A stretch of 64,000 nt of DNA from Sphingobium sp. EM0848 (GTDB lineage: Bacteria > Pseudomonadota > Alphaproteobacteria > Sphingomonadales > Sphingomonadaceae). Below the pieces are notes generated by a model. It was not told the origin of the DNA. It did not search any database and saw only the letters and a program-made list of their open reading frames with translations. Every line of letters starts with the position of its first letter. The stretch's first letter is position 1. This document shows positions 48,280 through 57,048 of the stretch, in pieces. A program made the translations under genes and the position numbers. Location: positions 2,747,501 through 2,811,500 of the forward strand of contig NZ_JABXWB010000001.1 of assembly GCF_013375555.1 (NCBI RefSeq), given 5' to 3'.

Positions 48280-48660
48280 ATGGCTGCCCGTCGCACCAAA
48301 TTCTATCTCGACAAGCAGAATGGCAAGTGGATGGGCGTGTGCGCCGGCATTGCCGACTATACCGGGATCGACGTGGTCTGGGTTCGGGTCGGCGCGGTGC
48401 TGGTGACGCTGATGGGGGCCTTCCCCTGGTCGCTGATCGCCTATTTCGCCGCCGCCTATTTCGCCGACAACAAGCCGCTGGGCCTTTATGCCGACCGGGA
48501 TGACGAGAAATTCTGGCAGGGCGTGCGCAGCAATCCCGCCCGCTCCACCCGCGATGTCCGTTCCAAGTTTCGCGACATCGACCGGCGACTGGCCGACATC
48601 GAAACCTATTATACCAGCCGCAACACGCGTCTCGCGGACGAGATCGACAGCCTGCGCTGA
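48280..48660 (+). CDS. pspC: Phage shock protein C
   Basis: The 126-residue protein has the PspC domain: FYLDKQNGKWMGVCAGIADY, then TGIDVVWVRVGAVLVTLMGA, with hydrophobic segments and the GLYADRDD region. A basic coiled-coil tail follows, ending LADEIDSLR. The start is ATG 48280 with GGAGGAAC just upstream. The tail motif LxDEIxxLR reappears in the next gene, which is unusual and is discussed in the findings. Confidence 0.94.
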   Translation: MAARRTKFYLDKQNGKWMGVCAGIADYTGIDVVWVRVGAVLVTLMGAFPWSLIAYFAAAYFADNKPLGLYADRDDEKFWQGVRSNPARSTRDVRSKFRDIDRRLADIETYYTSRNTRLADEIDSLR

Positions 48661-48777
48661 AGGCGAAGGGGGGACTGCCGTTCATCGAACCGTTCCCGAC
48701 GTCGGTCGAAAAGGCGGTCTGGCCGGGCGCGGAAGCGCCGCATGGAGGCCGGCATTGCCTCAAATGAGGATAGACAG

Positions 48778-49038
48778 ATGAATCACATCGCAAGCTGGAT
48801 CTGGGTGCTCATCCCCCTGACCGCCATCGGCATGAAGGGGTTCAGGAGCTGGCTGGCCCTGAAGGAACGGCAACTGGAAGCGCAGTCGCGCGAAACCGCC
48901 GAGAAGACCGCCCAATATGCGGCGCAGACCGAAAGGCTGGAGCAGCGGGTGCGGGTGCTGGAACGGATCGTCACCGACAAGGGGATGGACCTGTCCGATG
49001 AGATCGAACGGCTGCGGGATGCGCCGCCGTTGAATTGA
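48778..49038 (+). CDS. PspB-like small membrane protein (first extra copy)
   Basis: This 86-residue protein repeats the PspB layout: an N-terminal membrane helix (IASWIWVLIPLTAIGMKGF) and then a charged coiled coil (TERLEQRVRVLERIVTDKGM). It ends with LSDEIERLRDAPP, a close match to the end of PspC. The ATG at 48778 follows AGGATAGACAG. It lies 117 bases after pspC on the same strand, so it probably belongs to the psp transcript. The function is inferred only from resemblance and position. Confidence 0.8.
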   Translation: MNHIASWIWVLIPLTAIGMKGFRSWLALKERQLEAQSRETAEKTAQYAAQTERLEQRVRVLERIVTDKGMDLSDEIERLRDAPPLN

Positions 49039-49091
49039 GGATCGCGTAAAGATGCCGGCCGCCCGATGGCTGGCAGGCAAGGGGAAATTCG

Positions 49092-49343
49092 ATGAATCCG
49101 TTTGAAATGGTCGTCGCCATCGTTGCGATCACCGCCATCGCCAGCGTGATCCGCGCCAAATATGGCGTCGTGCGCCGCGACAAGGGCGAGGATTTCGTGT
49201 CTCGCGGTCCCGATCCGGAAGCGGAACGGCTGCGGGCAGAGGTGAAGGCGCTGAAGGATCGGGTCGCCGTGCTGGAGCGGCTGGCGACCGACAGTTCCAC
49301 CGCGCTGGAGCGGGAATTCGACAAGCTCAGGGACCGCGACTGA
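49092..49343 (+). CDS. PspB-like small membrane protein (second extra copy)
   Basis: This 83-residue protein has an N-terminal hydrophobic helix (MVVAIVAITAIASVI), a linker (GEDFVSRGPDPEAE) and a coiled coil (LKDRVAVLERLATDSSTALE) ending EFDKLRDRD. It shares the core R-V-x-V-L-E-R with the preceding gene. It is the second of three short TM plus coiled-coil genes behind pspC. AAGGGGAAATTCG precedes the ATG. Confidence 0.78.
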   Translation: MNPFEMVVAIVAITAIASVIRAKYGVVRRDKGEDFVSRGPDPEAERLRAEVKALKDRVAVLERLATDSSTALEREFDKLRDRD

Positions 49344-49379
49344 CGCGGCCTGCGCGAAATGACCCACAGGGAGGACGAT

Positions 49380-49613
49380 ATGCAGGACCCCCTTATCATT
49401 CTGACATTGGCGGTGGCGGGTTTGACGGGACTTGCCATCATCGCGGTCACGGCCCTGCGCGGCTGGAACGGTTGGCTCGATCTGAAGCGGGCCGAACTGG
49501 CGCGGCGTAGCGAGGAAGGTACGCCGCCCTCGACCACGACAAGGATCGAGGTCGCGGACCTGAAGGAACGCATCCGCAAGCTGGAAGCCATCGCCGCGGG
49601 CGTGGACCTGTAG
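49380..49613 (+). CDS. PspB-like small membrane protein (third extra copy)
   Basis: This 77-residue protein has an N-terminal membrane helix (LIILTLAVAGLTGLAIIAVT), a Ser/Thr/Pro-rich linker and a short coiled coil (IEVADLKERIRKLEAIAAG). The ATG at 49380 follows GGGAGGACGAT and is preferred to the ATG at 49359. It is the most divergent of the three and lacks the LR-ending motif. It is the last gene before sufE, 46 bases away. Confidence 0.7.
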   Translation: MQDPLIILTLAVAGLTGLAIIAVTALRGWNGWLDLKRAELARRSEEGTPPSTTTRIEVADLKERIRKLEAIAAGVDL

Positions 49614-49659
49614 TCGCAAAAGGGGAATAGCGGCTTTCGCATCGCGCTTTTCCCCCTAT

Positions 49660-50097
49660 ATGACGGGTATGACTTTGCTGCCCGTCCTGACCGATCTGGT
49701 CGAAGAATATGAATTTCTCGATGCCGATGACCGGTATCGGCTGCTCATCGATCTGGGCAAGGCGCTGGAACCCATGCCCGATGCGCTCAAGACCGACGCG
49801 ACGCTGGTGCGGGGCTGTTCGGCGGCGGTCTGGGTCTATCCCACGGTGCTGGACGCCGATTCTGCCAATGGGGGCCGCCTTCATTTCCTGGCGGACAGCA
49901 ATGCCGCGATCACCAAGGGGATCATCGCGCTGGTGCTGCTGACGGTGCAGGATCAGACGCCTGTCGCGATCGCCGCGACCGATATCGAAGGCGCTTTGTC
50001 GCCCTTCGATCTGCGCAACCAGCTCAGCTCCAACCGGACGCAGGGCATCCCCAACATGATCGCGCTGATCCGGGAAACCGCCTCTCGCTATAGCTGA
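49660..50097 (+). CDS. sufE: Sulfur-acceptor protein SufE
   Basis: SufE takes persulfide sulfur from the cysteine desulfurase SufS and passes it to SufB. The 145-residue protein has the conserved EYEFLDADDRYRLLIDLGK segment and the active-site Cys in LVRGCSAAVWVYP near residue 52. RTQGIPNMIALI lies near the end. It is not in the suf operon, which starts about 4.7 kb downstream, but sits behind the psp genes. The ATG at 49660 has no strong ribosome site; an ATG three codons later is possible. Confidence 0.93.
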   Translation: MTGMTLLPVLTDLVEEYEFLDADDRYRLLIDLGKALEPMPDALKTDATLVRGCSAAVWVYPTVLDADSANGGRLHFLADSNAAITKGIIALVLLTVQDQTPVAIAATDIEGALSPFDLRNQLSSNRTQGIPNMIALIRETASRYS

Positions 50098-50165
50098 ATT
50101 GAGGGAAACCGCGCCTCGCTGATGCGTTCTCCTCCCGTAATGATGACGGGAAAAGGAGAAAAGCG

Positions 50166-50660
50166 ATGCGGACCTTGTGGCCATTGGCTGTCGTGGGATT
50201 GATCGCGGCCTGCTCCTCATCCGGGGACAAGGCGCCGACCCAGCGCGACCAGATCGGGCAGGTCTGGAAATATGAAGGCGGGCAGGGCGCAAAGGCCAAG
50301 GTCGCCTATATCGGCAGCGCCAACATGGTGCAGACCATGACGGCGGCGGACACTTTCTCCGTGCTGCTGGTCCAGCCCATGGCGCAGGGAGAGGCGGACG
50401 TCACCGTCAAGCTGGTGGGTGCGCCCTTCACCTGCGATCTGTCCGACTGCCGCGTCACCGCCACCACGGAAGATGGCAAGACCCACGAATGGAAGGGACG
50501 GATGACCGAGAACAGGGACGGTATCGAAGTCCTGCCCGCCGCCAAGGCCTATGACGCGATCAGGCAAGCCAGGATGATCAAGGTGAATCTGGTGGTCGGG
50601 CCGAAGGACAAGACCTTCCCGTTTCAGTTCAACGTCGCCGGGCTGGATCTGAAGATCTGA
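50166..50660 (+). CDS. Predicted lipoprotein of unknown function
   Basis: The 164-residue protein has a lipoprotein signal (lipobox IAAC, Cys16) and no membrane helix after it. The mature part is beta-strand-like, with two cysteines close together (FTCDLSDCRVTATTEDG) that could form a disulfide. AAAGGAGAAAAGCG precedes the ATG. I do not recognise the family. It converges on ggt with a two-base gap. Confidence 0.75.
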   Translation: MRTLWPLAVVGLIAACSSSGDKAPTQRDQIGQVWKYEGGQGAKAKVAYIGSANMVQTMTAADTFSVLLVQPMAQGEADVTVKLVGAPFTCDLSDCRVTATTEDGKTHEWKGRMTENRDGIEVLPAAKAYDAIRQARMIKVNLVVGPKDKTFPFQFNVAGLDLKI

Positions 50661-50662
50661 CG

Positions 50663-52363
50663 TTATTCCTGCAGGGACACGCCCGGACTGCGCGGGTCGG
50701 CGGCGCCGATCCAATGGCCGTCCACGGTCCGCTCGGCGGCATTGGCCTTCAGGCCGAAGCGGCCGATCGATACCTTGTGCCCCAGCTTTTCCAGTGGCGC
50801 CTTCATCGCTTCGAGCGACGTGCCCTGTTCCAGCACCAGCCCGTCCTTGTCGAAAAACTCAAAGCCCTGCGCGATCGAATCCTGCGCTGACAGCCCCCAG
50901 TCGAAATGGGCGATGATCGCCTTGGCGACCTGCATGATGATGGTCTTGCCGCCCGCTGCCCCGATGGTGAAGACAGGCGTGCCCGCCGCGTCATAGACGA
51001 TGGTGGGGGCCATGGACGACAGCGGGCGCTTGCCCGGCTCGACCCGGTTGGCGACCGGCGCGCCGTTCTTTTCCGGCGTGAAGCTGAAATCGGTCAGCTC
51101 ATTGTTCAGGATCACGCCATTGGCGACCAGCTGGCTGCCGAAGAAACTCTCGATGGTGGAGGTCCAGGCGGCGATGTCGCCGTTCCGGTCGATCGCGACG
51201 AAATGGCTGGTGCCCGATTCCGGCTGAGGCAGGGCGGCGGTGCGCTTTTCCGCGCCGGGGGGCGTGCCGGGGCGATAGTCATTCAGCGCCCTGCCCATGC
51301 TGATGAGCGCGGAGCGCCGCTCGAGATAGGCGGGGTCGATCAGTCCGGCGATGGGCACGGTCACGAACTCAGGATCGCCCAGATAGGTGTCGCGGTCGGC
51401 ATAGGCGAGCTGCATCGCTTCCCCGATGACGTGCCAGGACCGGGGATCGTCCTTGCCCCATTGCGCCAATGGGAAGCGCTGGACCATGCCCAGCACCTGC
51501 AGCACGGTGATCCCGCCTGCGGAGGCTGGCCCCATGCCGCAGACCGTATAGACGCGATAGGGACCACAGACCGGCTTGCGCGGCTTGGCCTGATAGCCGG
51601 CGAGATCGGCCTCCGTCATCGGCACCGGGTTTTTGGGGGCATGGGTGACGGTGTCGGCAATCGCCCTGGCATTGTCGCCGCCATAGAAGGCGTCCGGTCC
51701 CTCCGCCGCGATTCGTTTGAGCAGGGCGGCGAGCGGCGGATTTTTGAGGATCGTGCCCATCGGCGCCGGCTTGCCGTCGATCCAGAAATATTTCTGGATT
51801 TCCGGGAAGTCGGCCCAGATCGGCTCCACCGCCTTCATCGCCGTATCGAGCCGCTGGCGCACCTCGAACCCCTGCTCGGCGAAGCGGATGGCGGGCTGGA
51901 ACAGGTCGGCCCAGGGCAGCTTGCCCCATTTCCGGTGCGCGTCCCAGGCGAGCCGCACATTGCCCGGCACGCCGACCGAATAGCCGCCGGGCCATGCCTG
52001 GCGGAAGGGCAGGGGCTGGCCGTCCGGTCCCATGAAGCGGTCGGGATGGGCCGCCGCCGGTGCCGTCTCGCGCCCGTCGATCGACTCCAGCACGCCGGTG
52101 CGTCCGTCATGATGCATCAGGAAACCGCCGCCGCCGATGCCGCTATTATGCGGCTCGACGACATTGAGCGTCAGCATCATGGCGATGGCGGCGTCGGTCG
52201 CGCTGCCGCCCTTGCGGAGGATTTCCTGTCCGGCCTCGGCGGCGCGGGGGTCTGCGGCGGAAACGGTCGCATTGACCGACACCGGCTCCCGCGCGGCGAG
52301 CGGCGCGGGGAGGAGGGCATAAAGGGCGAAGGGAGCCAGCAGGCCGGACAGGCGGGAAGTCAT
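50663..52363 (-). CDS. ggt: Gamma-glutamyltransferase
   Basis: Ggt cleaves the gamma-glutamyl bond of glutathione in the periplasm. The 566-residue precursor has a signal peptide (LLAPFALYALLPAPLAA). The large-subunit motif is GGSATDAAIAMMLTLNVVEP with NSGIGGGGFLMHH. The self-cleavage and nucleophile Thr lies in ESGTSHFVAIDRNGDIAAWT, near residue 385. PLSSMAPTIVY and AGGKTIIMQV mark the small subunit. The ATG at 52363 is preferred to a GTG three codons earlier. Together with gshA it gives synthesis and recycling of glutathione in one region. Confidence 0.95.
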   Translation of the reverse strand: MTSRLSGLLAPFALYALLPAPLAAREPVSVNATVSAADPRAAEAGQEILRKGGSATDAAIAMMLTLNVVEPHNSGIGGGGFLMHHDGRTGVLESIDGRETAPAAAHPDRFMGPDGQPLPFRQAWPGGYSVGVPGNVRLAWDAHRKWGKLPWADLFQPAIRFAEQGFEVRQRLDTAMKAVEPIWADFPEIQKYFWIDGKPAPMGTILKNPPLAALLKRIAAEGPDAFYGGDNARAIADTVTHAPKNPVPMTEADLAGYQAKPRKPVCGPYRVYTVCGMGPASAGGITVLQVLGMVQRFPLAQWGKDDPRSWHVIGEAMQLAYADRDTYLGDPEFVTVPIAGLIDPAYLERRSALISMGRALNDYRPGTPPGAEKRTAALPQPESGTSHFVAIDRNGDIAAWTSTIESFFGSQLVANGVILNNELTDFSFTPEKNGAPVANRVEPGKRPLSSMAPTIVYDAAGTPVFTIGAAGGKTIIMQVAKAIIAHFDWGLSAQDSIAQGFEFFDKDGLVLEQGTSLEAMKAPLEKLGHKVSIGRFGLKANAAERTVDGHWIGAADPRSPGVSLQE

Positions 52364-52411
52364 GTCCGGCACCCTAATCGCTGCATTGCGTTCTGCAACC
52401 CATAGGGCGGA

Positions 52412-53449
52412 TCAGGCGTCGATACCCACTATCTCGCTGATATTCCTGACCCCGTCGCGCTCCATCAGCGCTTTCAGGCCCGCATTGATCCGCCTGGCGA
52501 GATAGGGGCCCTCATAGACCAGCGCGCTGTAGAGTTGGATCAGGCTCGCTCCGGCGCGGATGCGGGCATAGGCCTGCTCGGCATTGGCAATGCCGCCCAC
52601 GCCGATCAACGGCAGGCGCGTGCCCAGCAGCCGGCGGAAATCGCGCAGCCGTTGCAGCGCCATGTCATGCAGCGGCGCGCCCGACAGGCCGCCCGCTTCC
52701 CCGGCCTGCGCCGAACGCAGAGCGGGGCGCGAAATGGTGGTGTTCGACACGATCAACGCATCGATCCCGTGATCGAGGCAGGCTGCGGCGATATCGTCCA
52801 CATCGGCCGGTTCGAGATCGGGCGCGACCTTCAGGAAGATCGGGGTCCGGTTCGCCCCTCGCGCCGTCATCACCGCGCCCAGCAACTGGTCGAGCGCCGC
52901 CCGATCCTGCAGGGCGCGCAGTCCCGGCGTATTGGGGGAGGAGATGTTGACCGTCAGATAATCGGCCAGCGGGGCCATGCAGGTCACGCCCGTGGCATAG
53001 TCCGCGATCCGGTCGGTGGCATCCTTGTTCGCGCCGATATTGATGCCGATCACCGGGCCGCCCGGCCGTTTCCGCTTGGCGATCCGCTCCGCCGCCGCTG
53101 CCTGGCCGCCATTGTTGAAGCCCATGCGGTTGATGACGGCCCGATCCTCCACCAGCCGGAACAGGCGGGGCAGCGGATTGCCCGGCTGGGGCAGGGGGGT
53201 CAGCGTGCCCAACTCGGCAAAACCGAAGCCCAGGCCATGCATCTTGTGCGCGACCAGCCCTTCCTTGTCATAGCCCGCCGCCAGCCCCACGGGATTGGGA
53301 AAGCGGATTCCCGCCACGGTCTGGGTCAGCGCCGAGTCGGGTGCCAGCGGCGCCGGAGTCGGCATCAGCCGGAGCAGCTTGATCGACAGATGATGGGCGC
53401 GCTCGGCTTCCAGCGCGAAAAAAAGGGGTCGGATGAGGCTGTAGGACAT
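52412..53449 (-). CDS. pyrD: Dihydroorotate dehydrogenase (quinone), class 2
   Basis: PyrD oxidises dihydroorotate to orotate in pyrimidine synthesis and passes electrons to ubiquinone at the inner membrane. The 345-residue protein has the class 2 N-terminal membrane-associating helix (LIRPLFFALEAERAHHLSIK). FMN-site motifs are FPNPVGLAAGYDKEG, ELGTLTPLPQPGNPLPR, VNISSPNTPGLR with the catalytic Ser, and VGGIANAEQAY. The ATG at 53449 fits the family; the longer frame upstream does not. It lies downstream of ggt's strand neighbour, on the same strand, with a 48-base gap. Confidence 0.96.
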   Translation of the reverse strand: MSYSLIRPLFFALEAERAHHLSIKLLRLMPTPAPLAPDSALTQTVAGIRFPNPVGLAAGYDKEGLVAHKMHGLGFGFAELGTLTPLPQPGNPLPRLFRLVEDRAVINRMGFNNGGQAAAAERIAKRKRPGGPVIGINIGANKDATDRIADYATGVTCMAPLADYLTVNISSPNTPGLRALQDRAALDQLLGAVMTARGANRTPIFLKVAPDLEPADVDDIAAACLDHGIDALIVSNTTISRPALRSAQAGEAGGLSGAPLHDMALQRLRDFRRLLGTRLPLIGVGGIANAEQAYARIRAGASLIQLYSALVYEGPYLARRINAGLKALMERDGVRNISEIVGIDA

Positions 53450-53572
53450 GGCGGCGCTATGCCAGTGCCGGAGGCTGGCGTCGAGTCGCTGTTGCGTGAC
53501 GGCAACAGTCAGGTCGGAACGACATTTCTTAACAAGATTCCTTGGGATTCGTCCCGTTTTGGTCCGCCTAAT

Positions 53573-53608
53573 GTCCGATTCATCCAATATAATTTCCCCG
53601 ATTCGGAC
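53573..53608 (+). promoter_or_regulatory. TATAAT box centred in an inverted repeat
   Basis: GTCCGATTC (53573-53581) and GATTCGGAC (53600-53608) are inverted repeats matching at eight of nine positions. Their midpoint, 53590.5, is exactly the midpoint of TATAAT (53588-53593). This looks like a -10 box under an operator. No good -35 hexamer lies 16-18 bases upstream, so an activator may be needed. Confidence 0.5.
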
Positions 53609-53697
53609 GTAAGAGAGTCTCGCGACCCGAAGGCTCTAGGCCCATGGCCGACGAGACCTTTTCCTGACCCGGTGGTGAGAACCACCGGGTCATTTTT
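53600..53697 (+). ncRNA. Candidate small RNA or attenuated leader
   Basis: A transcript started by the TATAAT box at 53588-53593 would begin near 53600 and end at the intrinsic terminator about 98 bases later, without an ORF that has a ribosome site. A GTCTCG/CGAGAC pair (53617-53622 with 53652-53657) could close an internal stem. No same-strand protein gene lies upstream that would need this terminator. It might instead be a terminated leader of the AraC gene 100 bases further on. I do not match it to a known RNA family. Confidence 0.4.
53665..53697 (+). terminator. Strong intrinsic terminator
   Basis: TGACCCGGTGGT (53665-53676) and ACCACCGGGTCA (53681-53692) form a perfect 12-bp stem with a GAGA loop, followed by TTTTT on the plus strand. 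On the minus strand the stem is followed by GGAAAAGG, so it works only for plus-strand transcription. Confidence 0.9.
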
Positions 53698-53797
53698 GTT
53701 GCCGCTGCCCCTCAGTCCTGCGGAAAAGTGATATTCCGTTAAGCATAGCCTCTTGCGCCTTCGCCCCGATGGCGCATAGTGCGGCTCGGGGTGAAAT

Positions 53798-54736
53798 ATG
53801 CGGTCGCATGGCAGCGAAGCGTCCGGGGGGACGCCAAATATTAAGGCAAAAGACGATCAGGCACCGCTGTCCTATACCGTCGATGCCGTGCACGGTCCGG
53901 TCCGGTTGCGGTACTTTGCGTTGCCGGAACAATTAAATGCCTATTTCGGTTCGCTCTATGTTTTCACCGAAGCGGCCGATCATTATTCGGATGTGACCCG
54001 CGCCGATGTGCCGCAACTTCGCTTCATGCTGGAAAGCAGTGGCGACTATCATTTCCATGATGGAACGAGCGCGCCGACGCCTGAAATATGCCTGTTGGGG
54101 CCGACTTTGGGCGCGACCCGGTTCGAACTGAACGGTCCCGGGCGCGTGGTCGGCATTTCGCTGCTTCCCGCCGGATGGCTCGCGCTGCATGGCGGTGACG
54201 CCAGCAGTCTGACCGATCGGGTTCAGGATCTGAGTGACAGGCCGGACTATCGCGAGTTGCTGGACAATCTGCGCGCCACCGATGATGCGGAGGTCATGGC
54301 GGCGCTGTGCTGGGCGTTCCTGGCCGAACGGCTGGTCGCCCTGCCCGAAGCGACCTGGCGATTGCTGGAGGCGGTCGACGCCTGGCTGATGGGGGAGGGG
54401 TCGCCCCGCATCGAGACCCTGGCCGACGTCACCGCCCTGTCGCCGCGTCAGCTCGCGCGGCTGACCAATAAATATTATGGCTGCCCGCCCAAGCTGCTGG
54501 CGCGCAAATATCGGGCGCTTCGTTGCAGCGCGCGGATCGCGCTGGATCATGAAAGCTGGCAGGCGCTGTGCGAGGATGGGCGCTTCTACGACCAGTCGCA
54601 TTTCATCCGGGAGATCAAGCATTTCATCGGCCTGACCCCGCACCAGTTGCAGACCGAGCCTTCCGCCGTGGCGCAGCTTACCCTGCTCCGCCGCTCGCTG
54701 GGTGGCGATGTGGCGGTGCTCAACCGTTTCAGCTGA
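53798..54736 (+). CDS. AraC-family transcriptional regulator
   Basis: The 312-residue protein has an N-terminal beta-rich sensing part (residues about 25-150) and a C-terminal AraC HTH domain. The first helix-turn-helix is IETLADVTALSPRQLARLTN. The second is the typical FYDQSHFIREIKHFIGLTPH with its Gln-Ser-His-Phe and Gly-Leu-Thr-Pro marks. The ligand and target genes are unknown. It stands alone between pyrD and the suf operon. The inverted repeat at 53573-53608 upstream is a possible binding site. Confidence 0.85.
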   Translation: MRSHGSEASGGTPNIKAKDDQAPLSYTVDAVHGPVRLRYFALPEQLNAYFGSLYVFTEAADHYSDVTRADVPQLRFMLESSGDYHFHDGTSAPTPEICLLGPTLGATRFELNGPGRVVGISLLPAGWLALHGGDASSLTDRVQDLSDRPDYRELLDNLRATDDAEVMAALCWAFLAERLVALPEATWRLLEAVDAWLMGEGSPRIETLADVTALSPRQLARLTNKYYGCPPKLLARKYRALRCSARIALDHESWQALCEDGRFYDQSHFIREIKHFIGLTPHQLQTEPSAVAQLTLLRRSLGGDVAVLNRFS

Positions 54737-54840
54737 GCAGCTGACCCCAAGCAAAAATGCCTTGATTCCGTGGCCGCGCGGGACCACATGCCAATCGGAT
54801 TGATTCGATCCGATTTGAGAATGGTTCGCAAGACGGGGTC

Positions 54841-55284
54841 ATGAGGCTTTCGAGTTTCGCAGATTATGCCGTGGTGTTGATGTCGGCCGCCGCACGCCAT
54901 TGCGGTGCGGGCGCTGGGCTTGACCCTGCGACCAACAAATATGTGAAGATGAACGCGACCACGCTGTCCGCTGAAACCGGCATCCCGCTGCCCACCGCGC
55001 AGAAGCTGGTGAGCCGGCTGTCGGCGGCGGGCCTGCTCGAATCGAGCCGTGGTACGGGCGGGGGCGTGCGTCTTTCCCGTCCGCCCGCCGCGATCACGCT
55101 CGCGGATGTGGTGGAGGCCGTGGAAGGCCCCATCGCCATGACCGCCTGCACGGAAATGGGCACGCACGACTGCTCGCTGGAGCAGGAATGCCGTGTCCGC
55201 CCGCATATGAATGTCGCGAATAATGCGATCCGGTCGGCGCTTGCGGGTGTCACGATCGCTAGTCTTACACGAGAAATGGCATGA
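54841..55284 (+). CDS. Rrf2-family FeS-sensing regulator of the suf operon
   Basis: The 147-residue protein has the Rrf2/IscR winged helix ([60 protein letters not shown]). It also has three cysteines in the right place for an FeS cluster ([20 protein letters not shown]). It matches the SUF-system regulator type that leads suf operons in alphaproteobacteria and would repress or activate them according to FeS supply. A GGGG stretch lies before the ATG. The sufB start overlaps its stop by four bases. Confidence 0.92.
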   Translation: MRLSSFADYAVVLMSAAARHCGAGAGLDPATNKYVKMNATTLSAETGIPLPTAQKLVSRLSAAGLLESSRGTGGGVRLSRPPAAITLADVVEAVEGPIAMTACTEMGTHDCSLEQECRVRPHMNVANNAIRSALAGVTIASLTREMA

Positions 55285-56765
55285 CCGAAGAAGCTACGAC
55301 TGTTCGCAACCTCGAAGCGCATGAGGCCGCCGAACGCGCCTCCACCTACGAGCATGGCTGGTCCTCGGCCATCGAGCAGGACTTCGCGCCCAAGGGGCTG
55401 AACGAGGACACGGTCCGCTTCATTTCCGCCAAGAAGAAGGAGCCGGAATGGCTGCTGGAATGGCGGCTGAAGGCGTTTCGCATGTGGCAGGAGATGGAAG
55501 CGCCCGAATGGGCCAAGCTCAACATCCCGCCGATCGACTATCAGGACGCCTATTATTACGCCGAGCCGAAGAAGAAGGCGGAGCTGGAGTCGCTGGACGA
55601 ACTCGATCCGGAAATCCGGGCGACCTATGAGAAGCTGGGCATCCCCATTGCCGAGCAGGAAGTGCTGGCCGGGGTGAAGGGCAGCCGCAAGGTCGCGGTC
55701 GACGCGGTGTTCGACTCCGTGTCCGTCGCCACCACCTTCCGCAAGGAGCTGGAGGAAGCGGGCGTCATCTTCCGCTCGATCAGCGAAGCGGTGCGCGAAT
55801 ATCCGGACCTCGTGAAGAAGTGGCTGGGCAAGGTCGTGCCGATGCACGACAATTATTTCGCTACCTTGAACTGCGCGGTCTTTTCCGACGGCACCTTCGT
55901 CTACATCCCCAAGGGTGTGCGCTGCCCGATGGAACTCAGCACCTATTTCCGCATCAATGCGGAGAATACGGGGCAGTTCGAACGCACGCTGATCGTCGCG
56001 GACGAGGGGGCTTATGTAAGCTATCTCGAAGGCTGCACCGCGCCGATGCGAGACGAGAATCAGCTGCACGCCGCCGTGGTCGAACTCGTCGCGCTGGACG
56101 ATGCGGAGATCAAATATTCGACCGTCCAGAACTGGTATCCGGGCGACGAGAACGGCAAGGGCGGCATCTATAATTTCGTGACCAAGCGGGCGCTCTGCCA
56201 GGGGCGGAACAGCAAGGTCAGCTGGACGCAGGTGGAGACCGGCTCCGCGATTACGTGGAAATATCCGAGCTGCGTGCTGAACGGCGAGAATAGCGTGGGC
56301 GAGTTCTACTCGGTGGCGCTGACCAACAATCTGCAACAGGCCGACACCGGCACCAAGATGATCCACAATGGCAAGGGGTCGCGTTCGACCATCGTGTCGA
56401 AGGGGATCAGCGCCGGGCGTTCGAACAACACCTATCGCGGCCTCGTGCGCGTGGCGCCGGGCGCGGAGGGCGTGCGCAACTTCACCCAGTGCGACAGCCT
56501 GCTGCTGGGTGACCAATGCGGCGCGCATACCGTGCCCTATATCGAGGTGCGTAATCCCTCGGCGCAGATCGAGCATGAGGCGACCACCAGCAAGATCAGC
56601 GACGACCAGCTTTTCTACGCAATGCAGCGCGGGCTGGATCAGGAAAGTGCGGTATCGCTGATCGTGAATGGTTTTGCCAAGGAAGTGCTGCAACAGCTGC
56701 CGATGGAGTTCGCCGTCGAGGCGCAGAAGCTGCTGGGCATTTCGCTGGAGGGCTCGGTAGGATGA
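55281..56765 (+). CDS. sufB: FeS assembly scaffold protein SufB
   Basis: SufB with SufC and SufD forms the scaffold on which FeS clusters are built. The 494-residue protein has the family opening [19 protein letters not shown]. Conserved core segments include [60 protein letters not shown] and [20 protein letters not shown]. The key Cys of the SufBD interface is in the last. It heads the suf genes after the regulator and overlaps the next small gene (ATGA). Confidence 0.97.
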   Translation: MTEEATTVRNLEAHEAAERASTYEHGWSSAIEQDFAPKGLNEDTVRFISAKKKEPEWLLEWRLKAFRMWQEMEAPEWAKLNIPPIDYQDAYYYAEPKKKAELESLDELDPEIRATYEKLGIPIAEQEVLAGVKGSRKVAVDAVFDSVSVATTFRKELEEAGVIFRSISEAVREYPDLVKKWLGKVVPMHDNYFATLNCAVFSDGTFVYIPKGVRCPMELSTYFRINAENTGQFERTLIVADEGAYVSYLEGCTAPMRDENQLHAAVVELVALDDAEIKYSTVQNWYPGDENGKGGIYNFVTKRALCQGRNSKVSWTQVETGSAITWKYPSCVLNGENSVGEFYSVALTNNLQQADTGTKMIHNGKGSRSTIVSKGISAGRSNNTYRGLVRVAPGAEGVRNFTQCDSLLLGDQCGAHTVPYIEVRNPSAQIEHEATTSKISDDQLFYAMQRGLDQESAVSLIVNGFAKEVLQQLPMEFAVEAQKLLGISLEGSVG

Positions 56766-57016
56766 CGCGAAATGCAGCCATCGTGAGTGACATAACTCTG
56801 TTGCTTACGGTGATGATTGCTGGGCCGATGATTGGATGGTTTTTCTCCAAAGGTTGGAAAACTGGGCTGGTCGAAACTTGGTATGGCAATTTCGTTAAAT
56901 CTGAACGACCTGCCGCCTTTTGGCTTTTTATGATGATTTATGGCGCTGGCCTGTTGGTCGTAGCAGCCAGTTTTGTGATGGTTTGTGCGGACCTTTTCGG
57001 AAGCGTGACAAACTGA
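56762..57016 (+). CDS. Small low-G+C membrane protein inside the suf operon
   Basis: This 84-residue protein has two membrane helices ([18 protein letters not shown] and [20 protein letters not shown]) separated by a polar loop ([20 protein letters not shown]). Its start overlaps the sufB stop by four bases, so it is probably translated by coupling. The DNA is visibly poorer in G+C, with freer codon use (TTT, TTA, ATT), than the suf genes on both sides. I do not recognise it. It may be a recent insertion into the operon. Confidence 0.7.
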   Translation: MTRNAAIVSDITLLLTVMIAGPMIGWFFSKGWKTGLVETWYGNFVKSERPAAFWLFMMIYGAGLLVVAASFVMVCADLFGSVTN

Positions 57017-57048
57017 ACAGCAAATTTGAGATTCTGAAGGACTGAAAG

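Larger units (their letters stand above)
53450..53797. other. Intergenic region between pyrD and the AraC gene
   Basis: This 348-base gap holds no protein gene. On the plus strand it contains a TATAAT box, an inverted repeat centred on that box, a possible small transcript and a strong intrinsic terminator, each listed separately. The pyrD promoter on the minus strand must also lie here; I could not fix it. Confidence 0.7.
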
